A DNA stretch of 60,155 nt from Candidatus Avispirillum faecium (GCA_904396155.1 CAJFOI010000019.1:1-60155); one strand, 5' to 3'. Positions 43,601-51,345 are shown, numbered from the stretch's first letter. Notes: generated by a model from the sequence alone, not told the origin. Numbers and translations are program-made.

Positions 43601-44407
43601 ATGACAATTTACGAAAAAATACAGTATACCCGCAGCGGGAAGCGCCCTACTGCCGCGGCATATGTAGATGCAATCTTTCATGATTTTGTCCAGCTCCATG
43701 GAGATCGGCGATACGGCGACGACAGCGCCGTGATCGGCGGGATCGCCCTGCTGGGGGATACGCCGGTGACTGTGATCGGCATTGAAAAAGGCACCGATAC
43801 CAAAGATAAAATCCAGCATAACTTCGGGCAGGCCAATCCGGAGGGATACCGTAAGGCACTGCGCCTGATGCGGCAGGCGGAAAAGTTCCACCGCCCCGTC
43901 ATCACCCTGGTGGACACTGCCGGCGCATCCTGCGGCATCGGCGCTGAAGAGCGGGGACAGGGATCGGCAATTGCAGAAAACCTTTATGAAATGATGACGC
44001 TGAAAACACCCATATTATCTATGGTGATCGGCGAGGGCGGCAGCGGCGGCGCACTGGCCCTGGCCGTGGCCGACGCAGTTTGGATGCTGGAAAACGCCTA
44101 CTACTCTGTCGTCTCCCCCGAGGGATGCGCCAGCATATTGTGGAAGGACTCTGCAAAGGCAGCAGAAGCCGCCCAGGCGCTGCGGCCCGACGCCCAAAGC
44201 CTCTATGAATTGGGAATCATCGAAAAAATCATCCCGGAGCCAGAAGACTTTTCCCAGGAGGATGCAAAGAAAACATTTTTCCATTCTCTGAAGGAAGACC
44301 TGTCCAAAGAAATTTGCCGGCTGCAAAAGGAAGATCTGGATGTACTGCTTGCCGCACGCTACGAAAAATTCAGAAAGGTAGGCGCATATGATCGGAATCA
44401 TCACTGA
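43601..44407 (+). CDS. accA: acetyl-CoA carboxylase carboxyltransferase subunit alpha
   Basis: A 268-residue crotonase-fold subunit: RYGDDSAVIGGIALLG, GQANPEGYRKALRLMRQAEKF, DTAGASCGIGAEERGQGSAIAENL, IGEGGSGGALAL, and the late SPEGCASILWKDSAKA are family signatures. It is shorter than the enterobacterial protein (319) because the N-terminal helix region is cut back, as usual in clostridia. The ATG at 43601 follows AAAGGAG; an ATG 18 bases upstream has no site. Its 3' end overlaps the degV gene by 20 bases. Confidence 0.95.
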   Translation: MTIYEKIQYTRSGKRPTAAAYVDAIFHDFVQLHGDRRYGDDSAVIGGIALLGDTPVTVIGIEKGTDTKDKIQHNFGQANPEGYRKALRLMRQAEKFHRPVITLVDTAGASCGIGAEERGQGSAIAENLYEMMTLKTPILSMVIGEGGSGGALALAVADAVWMLENAYYSVVSPEGCASILWKDSAKAAEAAQALRPDAQSLYELGIIEKIIPEPEDFSQEDAKKTFFHSLKEDLSKEICRLQKEDLDVLLAARYEKFRKVGAYDRNHH

Positions 44408-45188
44408 GTCGATCTCCTGCATGAACCGCCAGGACTGCGTGCGGCTCATGGTCCGGCTGATGCCTCTGTCCTATGTCGTCTCGGGCAAAAGCTTTCCCGA
44501 TGTGATCGCGGAGGGACGCCGGTGCCCTCCAAACGCATTTTCCATGGCCCCAACGGCGGCCCAGTATTACAAGGTCTTCGGGGAATACGTGGCCAGAGGA
44601 TACAACGTGATCTGCCTCACCTCCTCCCCCAAAATCTCCACCTCCTATGAAAATGCCATGGTGGCGTCCAAGGCCTATCCCGCGGGCCGGATCGCTGTGG
44701 TGGATTCCAAGGGGGTCGCCGGTGCCCTGCATCTGCTGGCCCAGCGGGCCAGAGAGCTGGAGCGCAGCGGGGCCGGGTTTACCGACATCGTACAAATCCT
44801 GCAAAGCGTGCGGGATAAACTGTCCACTTCCTTCTCCATGGACGCCATCACCACCCTGCGGGACGCAAAGCGCCTGGGCCGGGTGATGCACACCAGCGCC
44901 GCGCCGATTTTGAACCAAAAGCCGGTGTGCATCATCGAAGGCGGCACCATCGTGCTGAAAAAGAGCGTGTCCAGCGGGTTTGGGGAAATCCGGGAACTGT
45001 GTGCCGTCCACGCCGCCCCCCGGCGGATGATCGTACACTATGGGATCAAAGATGCCGTCACCGGGGAGCTGATCCGAACGCTGCGCGCGCGGCATCCCCA
45101 TGCGGAAATCCTCCAGCGCCCGGTGACTATGGCGCTGCGGGTAAATCTGGGAGACGGAATCCTGGGGATCGTCAGCGAAACGATCTGA
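44388..45188 (+). CDS. DegV-family fatty-acid-binding protein (FakB type)
   Basis: A 266-residue DegV-fold protein: MIGIITESIS..., RLMPLSYVVSGKSFPD, PPNAFSMAPTAAQYYKVFGEYVARGYNVICLTSSPKISTSYENA, VVDSKGVAGALHLLAQRA and RDAKRLGRVM match the family in order. DegV proteins bind a fatty acid between two domains; FakB members present it to the kinase FakA for phosphorylation. The coding start lies inside accA (20-base overlap), so it is translationally tied to the fatty acid operon, supporting a lipid role. The serine-rich loop at the usual ligand carboxylate position (TSS) is present. FakA itself is not in the window. Confidence 0.88.
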   Translation: MIGIITESISCMNRQDCVRLMVRLMPLSYVVSGKSFPDVIAEGRRCPPNAFSMAPTAAQYYKVFGEYVARGYNVICLTSSPKISTSYENAMVASKAYPAGRIAVVDSKGVAGALHLLAQRARELERSGAGFTDIVQILQSVRDKLSTSFSMDAITTLRDAKRLGRVMHTSAAPILNQKPVCIIEGGTIVLKKSVSSGFGEIRELCAVHAAPRRMIVHYGIKDAVTGELIRTLRARHPHAEILQRPVTMALRVNLGDGILGIVSETI

Positions 45189-45225
45189 CAGTTTCGTAAA
45201 TCAAATATTTATATACAGCCTAAAA

Positions 45226-45470
45226 TGAAAGCCCCCCACAAAGGGGGACTGCAACTAACCCAAGCCTCCCCTGTGTAAGGGGAGGTGCCGCGGTTTACCG
45301 CGGCGGAGGGGTTGTTGATACGGCACAATCCCCCATGCCCCCGGAGTTGCTGCGCAACTCCCCACAAGGGGGCCTTTGGGAAACGGAACTTCGCAGGCAG
45401 CTCCCCACAAAGGGGGCCTTACTTCCACCTAAAGCCTTCCCTTATGCAGGGGAGGCTTTTCTTGCCGGAA
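45226..45470. repeat. palindromic repeat array, about four half-units
   Basis: Copies of the same element as at 47.1 kb in alternating orientation: CCTCCCCTGTGTAAGGGGAGG with the stem CCGCGG-TTTA-CCGCGG and GGGGTTGT, then ACAATCCCCC with GGAGTTGC-TGC-GCAACTCC and CCCCACAAGGGGG, then degraded copies and a final CCTTCCC...GGGGAGG hairpin that may stop transcription from either side. No gene lies in 45189-45471. Confidence 0.85.
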
Positions 45471-45471
45471 A

Positions 45472-46455
45472 CTACTCTGCTCCTATATCCAACTGGGACA
45501 GCTCTCTACGGCAGGATTCGCAAACCTGATGCTCCTCGTCTAAATTCTCTGTCGATCCACAGAACGGACATCTGGCTTCTCTTATCAAAACCGTGTCCCC
45601 ACATTTGCTGAGCTGTGCCTCTACAAAGCTGCCGCCTTTGATTTTCAAAGCCTCGCAATACTCCGACGGCAATCTGATGGATCTGTCCTCATTTACCCGC
45701 ACGTTGACCCCCCGATCCGGAAACTCGTCGGGACTCTCCTGGATCAGCGCTTCCAACTGGAGTGTAAACAGATTAAATGGCCTGTTTTCTATCCCCGTGA
45801 CCGATTCTACTTTCCATCCTACATACCGCTTGTATCTCTCTACCTGCTCACAGAGCTTGTCGTCAAAATCCCCGTATCCCGCTTCGCTCAACATCCGGGT
45901 CTGGGTATTGGAAAAGACACACTCAAAGTACTTCGCAAAAAAGAACCGCACCTGTGCAATAAAAACATCAATGTCCAGGGGATTTGCGCTGCATTCTATA
46001 AAATCAGACAAATCCTCTACCGAATTGTTTGTAAAAACAGCGCTAAGATAGGGGAGCCCGCCCGCAACTGCAAACAAATTTTTGTTTGACAGGGCGTCCA
46101 GCAGATCAAATAAAACAATTCCCTCAAAAATCGCCGCATAAAAGCGGATCCTGCCGCTATGGGCTCTTGTAACCGTAAAATCTTCCACCTTTATGCTGTC
46201 CATATACGCAACCTGTTGGGTGACGTCCGTATAATGCAACGTGTCCGGCTCGCTTGCGGACGCGTAAAGCTGAAAGTATTCCCCCTCCGGCGGCAGGTCC
46301 TTCACGTATTTCTCCGCCGTGGCACGGTCCGTATACCCATACACCAGTGTACCCCTCTCATAAACCAAAGGGGCCGGGGCGTTTTCTTCCCGCAGCGGCG
46401 CAATGGAATGCAGAAAGTCGTACAAGTATGTGGGGGTGCTGTCTAATTTTTTCAT
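45472..46455 (-). CDS. unassigned protein with AbrB-like segment and C-terminal zinc ribbon
   Basis: A 327-residue soluble protein I do not recognise as a whole. Residues ~1-240 have no motif. A segment near the C-terminus (NEDRSIRLPSEYCEALKIKGGSFVEAQL) looks like the SpoVT/AbrB swapped-hairpin pattern, and the tail CPFCGS...CESCRREL is a four-Cys zinc ribbon. The combination suggests a DNA- or RNA-binding protein, which is inference. The start at 46455 follows GGAGGAAGG. Flanked by repeats on the 3' side and a terminator-like hairpin on the 5' side. Confidence 0.7.
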   Translation of the reverse strand: MKKLDSTPTYLYDFLHSIAPLREENAPAPLVYERGTLVYGYTDRATAEKYVKDLPPEGEYFQLYASASEPDTLHYTDVTQQVAYMDSIKVEDFTVTRAHSGRIRFYAAIFEGIVLFDLLDALSNKNLFAVAGGLPYLSAVFTNNSVEDLSDFIECSANPLDIDVFIAQVRFFFAKYFECVFSNTQTRMLSEAGYGDFDDKLCEQVERYKRYVGWKVESVTGIENRPFNLFTLQLEALIQESPDEFPDRGVNVRVNEDRSIRLPSEYCEALKIKGGSFVEAQLSKCGDTVLIREARCPFCGSTENLDEEHQVCESCRRELSQLDIGAE

Positions 46456-46480
46456 AATCCTTCCTCCATGACCTGAAATA

Positions 46481-46512
46481 AAAGGCAAGCTGTCTTTCGA
46501 CAGCTTGCCTTT
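46481..46512 (-). terminator. terminator-like hairpin with UUUC/GAAA loop
   Basis: AAAGGCAAGCTGTC (46481-46494) pairs exactly with GACAGCTTGCCTTT (46499-46512). On the minus strand the loop is GAAA and TTTTATTTC follows, so it would end an RNA coming from above 46512, just before the gene at 46455. Confidence 0.75.
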
Positions 46513-46835
46513 GGGAGTGGTGTGACGCAAAAGCGTCCCGGCGGTATCTCTCCCGCAGAGCAGAAAACATACCGCACCTATATATAATCCGGCTCCGCCG
46601 CTCCCCCGGCCAGTCCCGCATCTCCAAACGGTGGAGAGCAAAAAAAGCAGGAAAGAGCGGCATCACAGCCGAATAAGCTAACTCCCGGAACAAAACACGA
46701 CCGAGAGCGGAGAACTCCGGATTGTGGGCTATCGCGCATGCGCGGCGTGTTGAAGTAATGTACTTCAGCCAGAACACATTCACCCACAGCACTTATCCTG
46801 ATAGACTGACAGCTGAAAGCTAACAGCGCACCCCG
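46513..46835 (-). other. hairpin-dense non-coding block, possible structured RNA
   Basis: Short perfect stems follow one another: GACGC-AAAA-GCGTC (46524-46537), GCGGTAT/ATACCGC (46541-46575), CGGAG-AA-CTCCG (46708-46719), the palindrome CGCGCATGCGCG (46733-46744) and TGAAGTA-ATG-TACTTCA (46751-46767). The minus strand ends in the terminator at 46481-46512. Two overlapping minus-strand frames exist but neither resembles a known protein nor has a convincing ribosome site. No Rfam-type signature (tmRNA, RNase P, SRP) was recognised by eye. Confidence 0.4.
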
Positions 46836-46839
46836 CCGC

Positions 46840-46868
46840 TTGACAGATTGGCTAAAATATGGTAACAT
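46840..46868 (+). promoter_or_regulatory. promoter of the small RNA candidate
   Basis: TTGACA (46840-46845), 17 bases, TAACAT (46863-46868). Confidence 0.6.
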
Positions 46869-46961
46869 GTCTTTGCCGCAGAAGTGACTTAGGTGTTGTT
46901 CTACGCAACCCTGAGTTCGGACATGAGAGGTGCCAGCCTCTCATGCTCCGCTGTGGCTTTT
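46869..46961 (+). ncRNA. candidate three-way-junction small RNA
   Basis: Beginning a few bases after the promoter, the sequence folds into a closing stem GCCGCAG/CTGTGGC (46875-46881 with 46951-46957, one G-T pair) around two arms: GACTTAGG/CCTGAGTT (46886-46893 with 46910-46917), topped by GTTG-TTCTACG-CAAC, and CATGAGAGG/CCTCTCATG (46922-46930 with 46937-46945). TTTT follows the closing stem. A second hairpin GCTTTGC/GCAAAGC (46962-46997) with a T-rich tail could be the true terminator. No protein frame uses the region. Family unknown. Confidence 0.5.
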
Positions 46962-47051
46962 GCTTTGCCCGGAAGATAACTCCTCCTGTAGCAAAGCAGT
47001 CGTCAGTCTATTATTTTATCTAAAGCTTTTTGGGAAAGGGTGGAAGTATAA

Positions 47052-47640
47052 ACAATCCCCCAGTCGGCTTCGCCGACAGCCCCCTTTACACAAAGGGGCC
47101 TTACTTCACCTGACACCTCCCCTGTGTAAGGGGAGGTGGCTCGCCGTAGGCGAGTCGGTGGGGTTGTCGGTAAAACAATCCCCCAGTCTCCGCATGCGCG
47201 GAGCCAGCCCCCTTTGCACAAGGGGGCCTTTTGGAAACGAAGCTTCACTGGTAGCTCCCCACAAGGGGGCCTTACTTCACCTGACACCTCCCCTGTGTAA
47301 GGGGAGGTGTCAGCGTCAGCTGACGGTGGGGTTGTTCGTAAGACAATCCCCCCCATTCCCCCGGGGTTGCTGCGCAACTCCCCACAAGGGGGCCTGCAAC
47401 TAACCTAAGCCTCCCCTATGTAAGGGGAGGTGCCGCGGTTTACCGCGGCGGAGGGGTTGTTCGTAAGACAATCCCCCACCCGCTCCGCGGGAGCCCCCTT
47501 TGCACAAGGGGGCCTTTGGGGGTGTAGCTTCTCCGGTAGCTCCCCACAAGGAGGACCACCTAACTCAAGCCTCCCCAGTGGAGGACTTGCTACGCAAGTC
47601 CGGGGAGGTGGCATGGCGGAGCCATGACGGAGGGGTTGTG
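47052..47640. repeat. large array of palindromic repeat elements
   Basis: About nine half-units in alternating orientation. Orientation A: ACAATCCCCC - variable stem - CCCCCTTTACACAAAGGGG (starts near 47052, 47176, 47344, 47469). Orientation B is its reverse: CCTCCCCTGTGTAAGGGGAGG - variable stem - GGGGTTGT (near 47115, 47283, 47408, 47568). Variable stems include GTCGGC/GCCGAC, CTCGCC/GGCGAG, GTCAGC/GCTGAC and CCGCGG/CCGCGG, each self-complementary. B and A meet at GGTTGT-N8-15-ACAATCC. No gene is seen in 46962-47655. Confidence 0.88.
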
Positions 47641-47655
47641 AATCCCTATCCTCTC

Positions 47656-47684
47656 TTGACAAAAAGCGGCACAAATGATAAAAT
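47656..47684 (+). promoter_or_regulatory. promoter of hisS
   Basis: TTGACA (47656-47661), 17 bases, TAAAAT (47679-47684), with TGA just before the -10. It lies directly after the repeat array; the leader is about 30 bases, too short for a T-box. Confidence 0.82.
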
Positions 47685-47718
47685 GGTTCCAATTGGTAGA
47701 AAGGCCTACAAGGGATTC

Positions 47719-48954
47719 ATGAAAACACAAACTGTAAAGGGAACCAACGACTATCTGCCGTCGGAGACGGAGATCCGGGACTATCTACAATCGGTGATCC
47801 TGGACACGTACAAAAATGCGGGATTTGAACATATCAGCACCCCCATTTTAGAGGATGCGGAGAATCTGGACAAAAGCGACGGAGGAGACAACCTGAATTT
47901 GATCTTCAAGGTCCTCAAGCGGGGGGACAAGCTGCAGCGGGCCCTGGAGGCGGGAGATGAAAAGGCGCTCTGCGACATGGGGCTACGGTACGATCTCACC
48001 CTTCCCCTTTGCAGATATTTTGCCAACAACCGCGCCCATCTGATGACCCCTTTCAAGGCCATCCAAATTGACCGGGTGTACCGGGCGGAGCGGGCCCAGC
48101 GGGGACGGCTGCGGGAATTTGTCCAGTGCGACATCGATATCATCGGCAGTGCTGCGCCGGAATGCGAGATCGAGCTGATTTTGACCACAGCCAGGGCGTT
48201 GCAGAAGACGGGGATCGGCGCCTTCAGCATCCGGATCAACGACCGCAGCCTTCTGCGCGGTGCCCTATCGGCGGTAGGGTTTTCCGAGGATGTTTTGGAC
48301 TCGGTGTGCATCACCTTTGACAAACTGGACAAGGTAGGCATCACGGGGGTATGTGCGGAGCTGGAAGAGAAAGGGCATTCCAAGGAAACCATCGAACGGT
48401 TCCATGCGTTTTTCGGCGGGGACGCCGTCACATTGGACACAGTCACCAGACTGGTGAAGGACAGCAGTGCAGCAGAGCGGCTGCAATACATTATGGATGC
48501 AGTAAATACGCTATCCAGAGGAGAAGTGAAGACAGAATTTGACATTTCCCTTGTCCGAGGGCAGGGGTACTACACCGGAACGGTATTTGAAGTTGCCAGC
48601 GAAGAATTTTCCGGTGCCATCGGCGGCGGCGGGCGTTACGACAAGCTGATCGGGAAATTTATCGGGGAAGACATTCCCGCGGTGGGCTTTTCCATCGGAT
48701 TTGAGCGGATCTTTTCCATATTGAAGGAAAAGGCGGGCTACGTGATTCCGGGAGGTCGGAAAAAGGTAGTGGTGCTCTACGACAGGGACAGTTTCATCGC
48801 GGCCTGCAAGCGGGCGGACGAATTGCGCAGCGAGTACGACGTCACCCTTTGTGCGCGGGGAAAGAAGCCGGGCAAGCAACTAAGCCGATTTGCAGAGAGA
48901 GGATACAATTATTTTATAAGCGAGGATTTGCAAAAGCTGCAGGATCTGACCTAA
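47719..48954 (+). CDS. hisS: histidyl-tRNA synthetase
   Basis: A 411-residue class II synthetase. Motif 2 region RVYRAERAQRGRLREFVQCDIDIIG, the His-specific LVRGQGYYTGTVFEV (HisA; GLDYYTG in most) and AIGGGGRYDKLIGKF (HisB) are present, plus a short C-terminal anticodon-binding domain. Because the HisA/HisB boxes are intact it is called HisRS rather than the catalytically dead HisZ, although no his biosynthesis genes are near. The start at 47719 follows AAGGGATTC; the longer frame reads through the repeats. RGQGYY instead of RGLDYY is a small oddity. Confidence 0.9.
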   Translation: MKTQTVKGTNDYLPSETEIRDYLQSVILDTYKNAGFEHISTPILEDAENLDKSDGGDNLNLIFKVLKRGDKLQRALEAGDEKALCDMGLRYDLTLPLCRYFANNRAHLMTPFKAIQIDRVYRAERAQRGRLREFVQCDIDIIGSAAPECEIELILTTARALQKTGIGAFSIRINDRSLLRGALSAVGFSEDVLDSVCITFDKLDKVGITGVCAELEEKGHSKETIERFHAFFGGDAVTLDTVTRLVKDSSAAERLQYIMDAVNTLSRGEVKTEFDISLVRGQGYYTGTVFEVASEEFSGAIGGGGRYDKLIGKFIGEDIPAVGFSIGFERIFSILKEKAGYVIPGGRKKVVVLYDRDSFIAACKRADELRSEYDVTLCARGKKPGKQLSRFAERGYNYFISEDLQKLQDLT

Positions 48955-48957
48955 AGA

Positions 48958-48988
48958 GAAAAAAGAGAGGGGGGCCCTCTCTTTTTTC
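48958..48988 (+). terminator. terminator of hisS
   Basis: GAAAAAAGAGAGGG (48958-48971) pairs exactly with CCCTCTCTTTTTTC (48975-48988). Confidence 0.9.
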
Positions 48989-49011
48989 AACAGATCCCTT
49001 TTGTTTTTCTC

Positions 49012-49040
49012 TTGCCTGACGCCACATATTTTGCTATACT
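49012..49040 (+). promoter_or_regulatory. promoter of the VTC-DUF4956 operon
   Basis: TTGCCT, 17 bases, TATACT, with TGC extended -10. Confidence 0.7.
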
Positions 49041-49073
49041 GTAGAAAACGACGACGTTCACAGGTTTCCACAT

Positions 49074-49781
49074 ATGCAAAATTACACCAGTACATTTATA
49101 CGGCGGGAGAAAAAATATCTATTATCCGCCGCGCAGCAGGTTCAGCTGCGAACGACGTTGGCAGCGCACACCCTGCCGGACGTATACAACGACACGGACA
49201 TCTATACGATATACTACGACACTCCCGACTATCTGCTGATCCGCCGGTCCATCGAAAAGCCGGTATACAAGGAAAAGCTACGCGTGCGCACCTACGGAGT
49301 TCCCGGAGAGGCAGATCCCGCATATATTGAAATGAAACGGAAATGCGGAAAAACCGTATACAAGCGCCGGATCGCCCTGCCTTATCACGAGGTGCAGGCA
49401 TTTCTTACGTCGCCGGGAACGGGCAGCCAAATTGCGCGGGAAATCGGGTATATGCTACAGCACTATCCCGGGCTTTGTCCGTCTATCGCCATCGTTTGCC
49501 ACCGCATCTCTCTTTCAGGGCGGGAGGATCCCTCTCTGCGCATCACCTTCGACTCCGACATCCGGTGGCAAAGTGCGCGGACCGATCTGGTGGCGCGGGA
49601 AAAAGGCATCCCTCTATTAGAGGACGGGCAGCAGATCATGGAGCTGAAATGCAGCGGTGCGCTTCCCTTCTGGATATCCCGTCTGCTGAGCGACTTATCC
49701 TGTTTTCCCGTCTCATTTTCCAAATACGGCAAGGCATATGAAGCCATGCTACACAGTTCATCAAAAAGGAATCCCCTATGA
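49074..49781 (+). CDS. VTC-domain protein, polyphosphate polymerase-like
   Basis: A 235-residue soluble protein of the VTC/CYTH-like tunnel fold: FIRREKKYLLSAAQ, YTIYYDTPDYLLIRRSIEKPVYKEKLRVRTYG, AYIEMKRKCGKTVYKRRI, and LRITFDSDIRW with ...GQQIMELKCSGALPFW. The alternating basic residues and the E-x-K pairs are those that line the tunnel of eukaryotic Vtc4, which makes polyphosphate from ATP. Activity of bacterial stand-alone members is not established. Its last bases overlap the next gene by ATGA. Function is inferred from fold only. Confidence 0.85.
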   Translation: MQNYTSTFIRREKKYLLSAAQQVQLRTTLAAHTLPDVYNDTDIYTIYYDTPDYLLIRRSIEKPVYKEKLRVRTYGVPGEADPAYIEMKRKCGKTVYKRRIALPYHEVQAFLTSPGTGSQIAREIGYMLQHYPGLCPSIAIVCHRISLSGREDPSLRITFDSDIRWQSARTDLVAREKGIPLLEDGQQIMELKCSGALPFWISRLLSDLSCFPVSFSKYGKAYEAMLHSSSKRNPL

Positions 49782-50449
49782 ATATTTTCTTTTCTTCTGT
49801 CATCGATCCCGCTCTGGACGCCACATCCTTTTTTCTCTGCACGGGAACTTCCCTGCTCCTGGGTACGCTCATCGCGCTGGTCCACTGCTTTCGCAACCGT
49901 GCCACGCCGGGTTTTCTCGTGGCGCTGGCACTGATCCCCGTCATCTCTCAAACAGTGATCCACATGGTCAACGGCAGCATTGGGGCCGGCATCGCGGTAG
50001 CGGGCGCCTTCAGTCTGATCCGTTTTCGCAGCATTCCCGGCACGGCCAGAGAGATCTGCAGCATTTTTTTAGCCATGACGGTGGGGATCTGCACCGGCAT
50101 GGGGTATGTAGGCATCGCCGTTCTCGTTTGTCTCATCGTCCTGCTTGTAAGTATGCTTTACGCGCTTCTATGGGAAGGGACCGGGAGAGGGGAAAAAACG
50201 CTGAAGATCACCATTCCGGAAAATCTGGATTATGAGGGTGTCTTCGAGGACCTCTTTGGGGAATATACAGCAAAACACGAGCTGATACAGGTAAAAACCG
50301 TCCATATGGGATCTCTATTCCAGCTGGAATACAGGATTCTACTGCGCAGTACGGCATCGGAAAAACAATTTCTCGACGCCCTACGATGCAGAAACGGGAA
50401 TCTGGAGATCATTTGCAGCCGCGCGGAACGCTCCAGAGAGGAGATGTAG
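49778..50449 (+). CDS. DUF4956 membrane protein
   Basis: A 223-residue protein with four predicted helices in residues 1-140. GSIGAGIAVAGAFSLIRFRSIPGTAREICSIFLAMTVGICTGMGYVGIA is the conserved core of DUF4956. A ~80-residue cytoplasmic tail with a ferredoxin-like look (TLKITIPENLDYEGVFEDLF) follows. DUF4956 genes often sit next to VTC-domain genes, as here, so the membrane protein may deliver or receive the VTC product; that is inference. Translationally coupled to the gene before. Confidence 0.88.
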   Translation: MNIFFSSVIDPALDATSFFLCTGTSLLLGTLIALVHCFRNRATPGFLVALALIPVISQTVIHMVNGSIGAGIAVAGAFSLIRFRSIPGTAREICSIFLAMTVGICTGMGYVGIAVLVCLIVLLVSMLYALLWEGTGRGEKTLKITIPENLDYEGVFEDLFGEYTAKHELIQVKTVHMGSLFQLEYRILLRSTASEKQFLDALRCRNGNLEIICSRAERSREEM

Positions 50450-50450
50450 C

Positions 50451-51338
50451 ATGAAAAAAGTCTGTCTTCTTCTTTTAATTCTTTTGACAATGGCCGCCTG
50501 CACGACGCAGGACAGCACCATATACACTCCCTCCACCGAAACAAGCACAGAGACGGGCACTACACATTCCGATTTTGACGAAACGGACACATGGAATCCG
50601 GCAGACGCCACGTCGATCCAACTTGAGGGGGAGACCGCGCAGATCGACGGAGACGGTGCGATCCTCACAGAAGGAGACGTATACATCGACAAAGAAGGGG
50701 TATATGTACTGGCGGGAGAATTCTCCGGCAGCATCCGGGTCACGCTCACAAAGGAAGAAAGGGCGCATCTAATACTAAACGGTGCGCACATCCAGTGCAG
50801 TCGGACGGCCGCCATCAATATCACGCGTGCCGACAAAGTGGTGATCACGCTGGCCCCCGGCAGCGAAAACACCTTATCCGACGGATCGGACTATGTAACG
50901 GAAAGCGGAGCGGAGCCCAACGCCTGTCTATTTTCCAAGGATGATCTCACCCTCAACGGAACCGGCACTCTCACAGTCCTTGGGAACTGCAACAACGGCA
51001 TTGGTACCAAAAACGACTTAAAGATCCTCGACGGGAATATCACAATCAACGCCAGCAAAAACGCCCTGAAGGGAAACGACAGTGTACGCATATCGGGTGG
51101 AAACATTCATGTCACCATGTGCGCCGACGCAGTCAAATCCGACAACGAGACAGATCCGGACAAAGGTTTTGTCTCGATATCCGGGGGCACGCTGGAATGC
51201 ACCTGTGCCGACGACGGGATCCAGGCAGTGACCGGCGTTTTCATATCCGACGCCTCTGTGACCGTCACCGCCGCCGACAAGGCTGTGAACTGCGACGGGG
51301 AAACAAAGATTGAAGAAGGATGTCTGACCCGCAAATAA
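50451..51338 (+). CDS. beta-helix lipoprotein, Cthe_2159-like
   Basis: A 295-residue lipoprotein: signal peptide with lipobox TMAAC (Cys17), a Thr/Ser-rich linker, then repeats of the right-handed parallel beta-helix kind (ILTEGDVYIDKEGVYVLAGEFSGSIRV, AHLILNGAHIQCSRTAAINITRADKVVITL, LTLNGTGTLTVLGNCNNGIGTKNDLKILDGNITINASKNALKGNDSVRISGGNI). The Cthe_2159 group binds plant polysaccharides. It begins one base after the DUF4956 stop, so it belongs to the same operon. The frequent companion CotH-type gene is missing. The protein ends without the long tail seen in larger homologues. Confidence 0.82.
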   Translation: MKKVCLLLLILLTMAACTTQDSTIYTPSTETSTETGTTHSDFDETDTWNPADATSIQLEGETAQIDGDGAILTEGDVYIDKEGVYVLAGEFSGSIRVTLTKEERAHLILNGAHIQCSRTAAINITRADKVVITLAPGSENTLSDGSDYVTESGAEPNACLFSKDDLTLNGTGTLTVLGNCNNGIGTKNDLKILDGNITINASKNALKGNDSVRISGGNIHVTMCADAVKSDNETDPDKGFVSISGGTLECTCADDGIQAVTGVFISDASVTVTAADKAVNCDGETKIEEGCLTRK

Positions 51339-51345
51339 TTCTGTC

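Noticed and set aside
46578-46868. 96-codon minus-strand frame in the hairpin-dense block, with a second overlapping frame at 46358-46792
   Set aside because: Two unrelated frames overlap the same bases, neither has a convincing start signal, and the region is full of stems; a structured non-coding sequence is more likely.
46869-46961. small SRP RNA
   Set aside because: The loop TTCTACGCAAC recalls part of known SRP RNAs, but the essential GGAAG loop and AGCAG strand of domain IV are absent.
47052-47640. possible CRISPR array
   Set aside because: The repeats alternate in orientation, are palindromic along their length and lack uniform spacers; no cas genes are present.
47500-47718. N-terminal extension of hisS into the repeat array
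   Set aside because: The extended part is translated repeat sequence, lies upstream of the consensus promoter and is absent from the HisRS family; the start at 47719 is normal.
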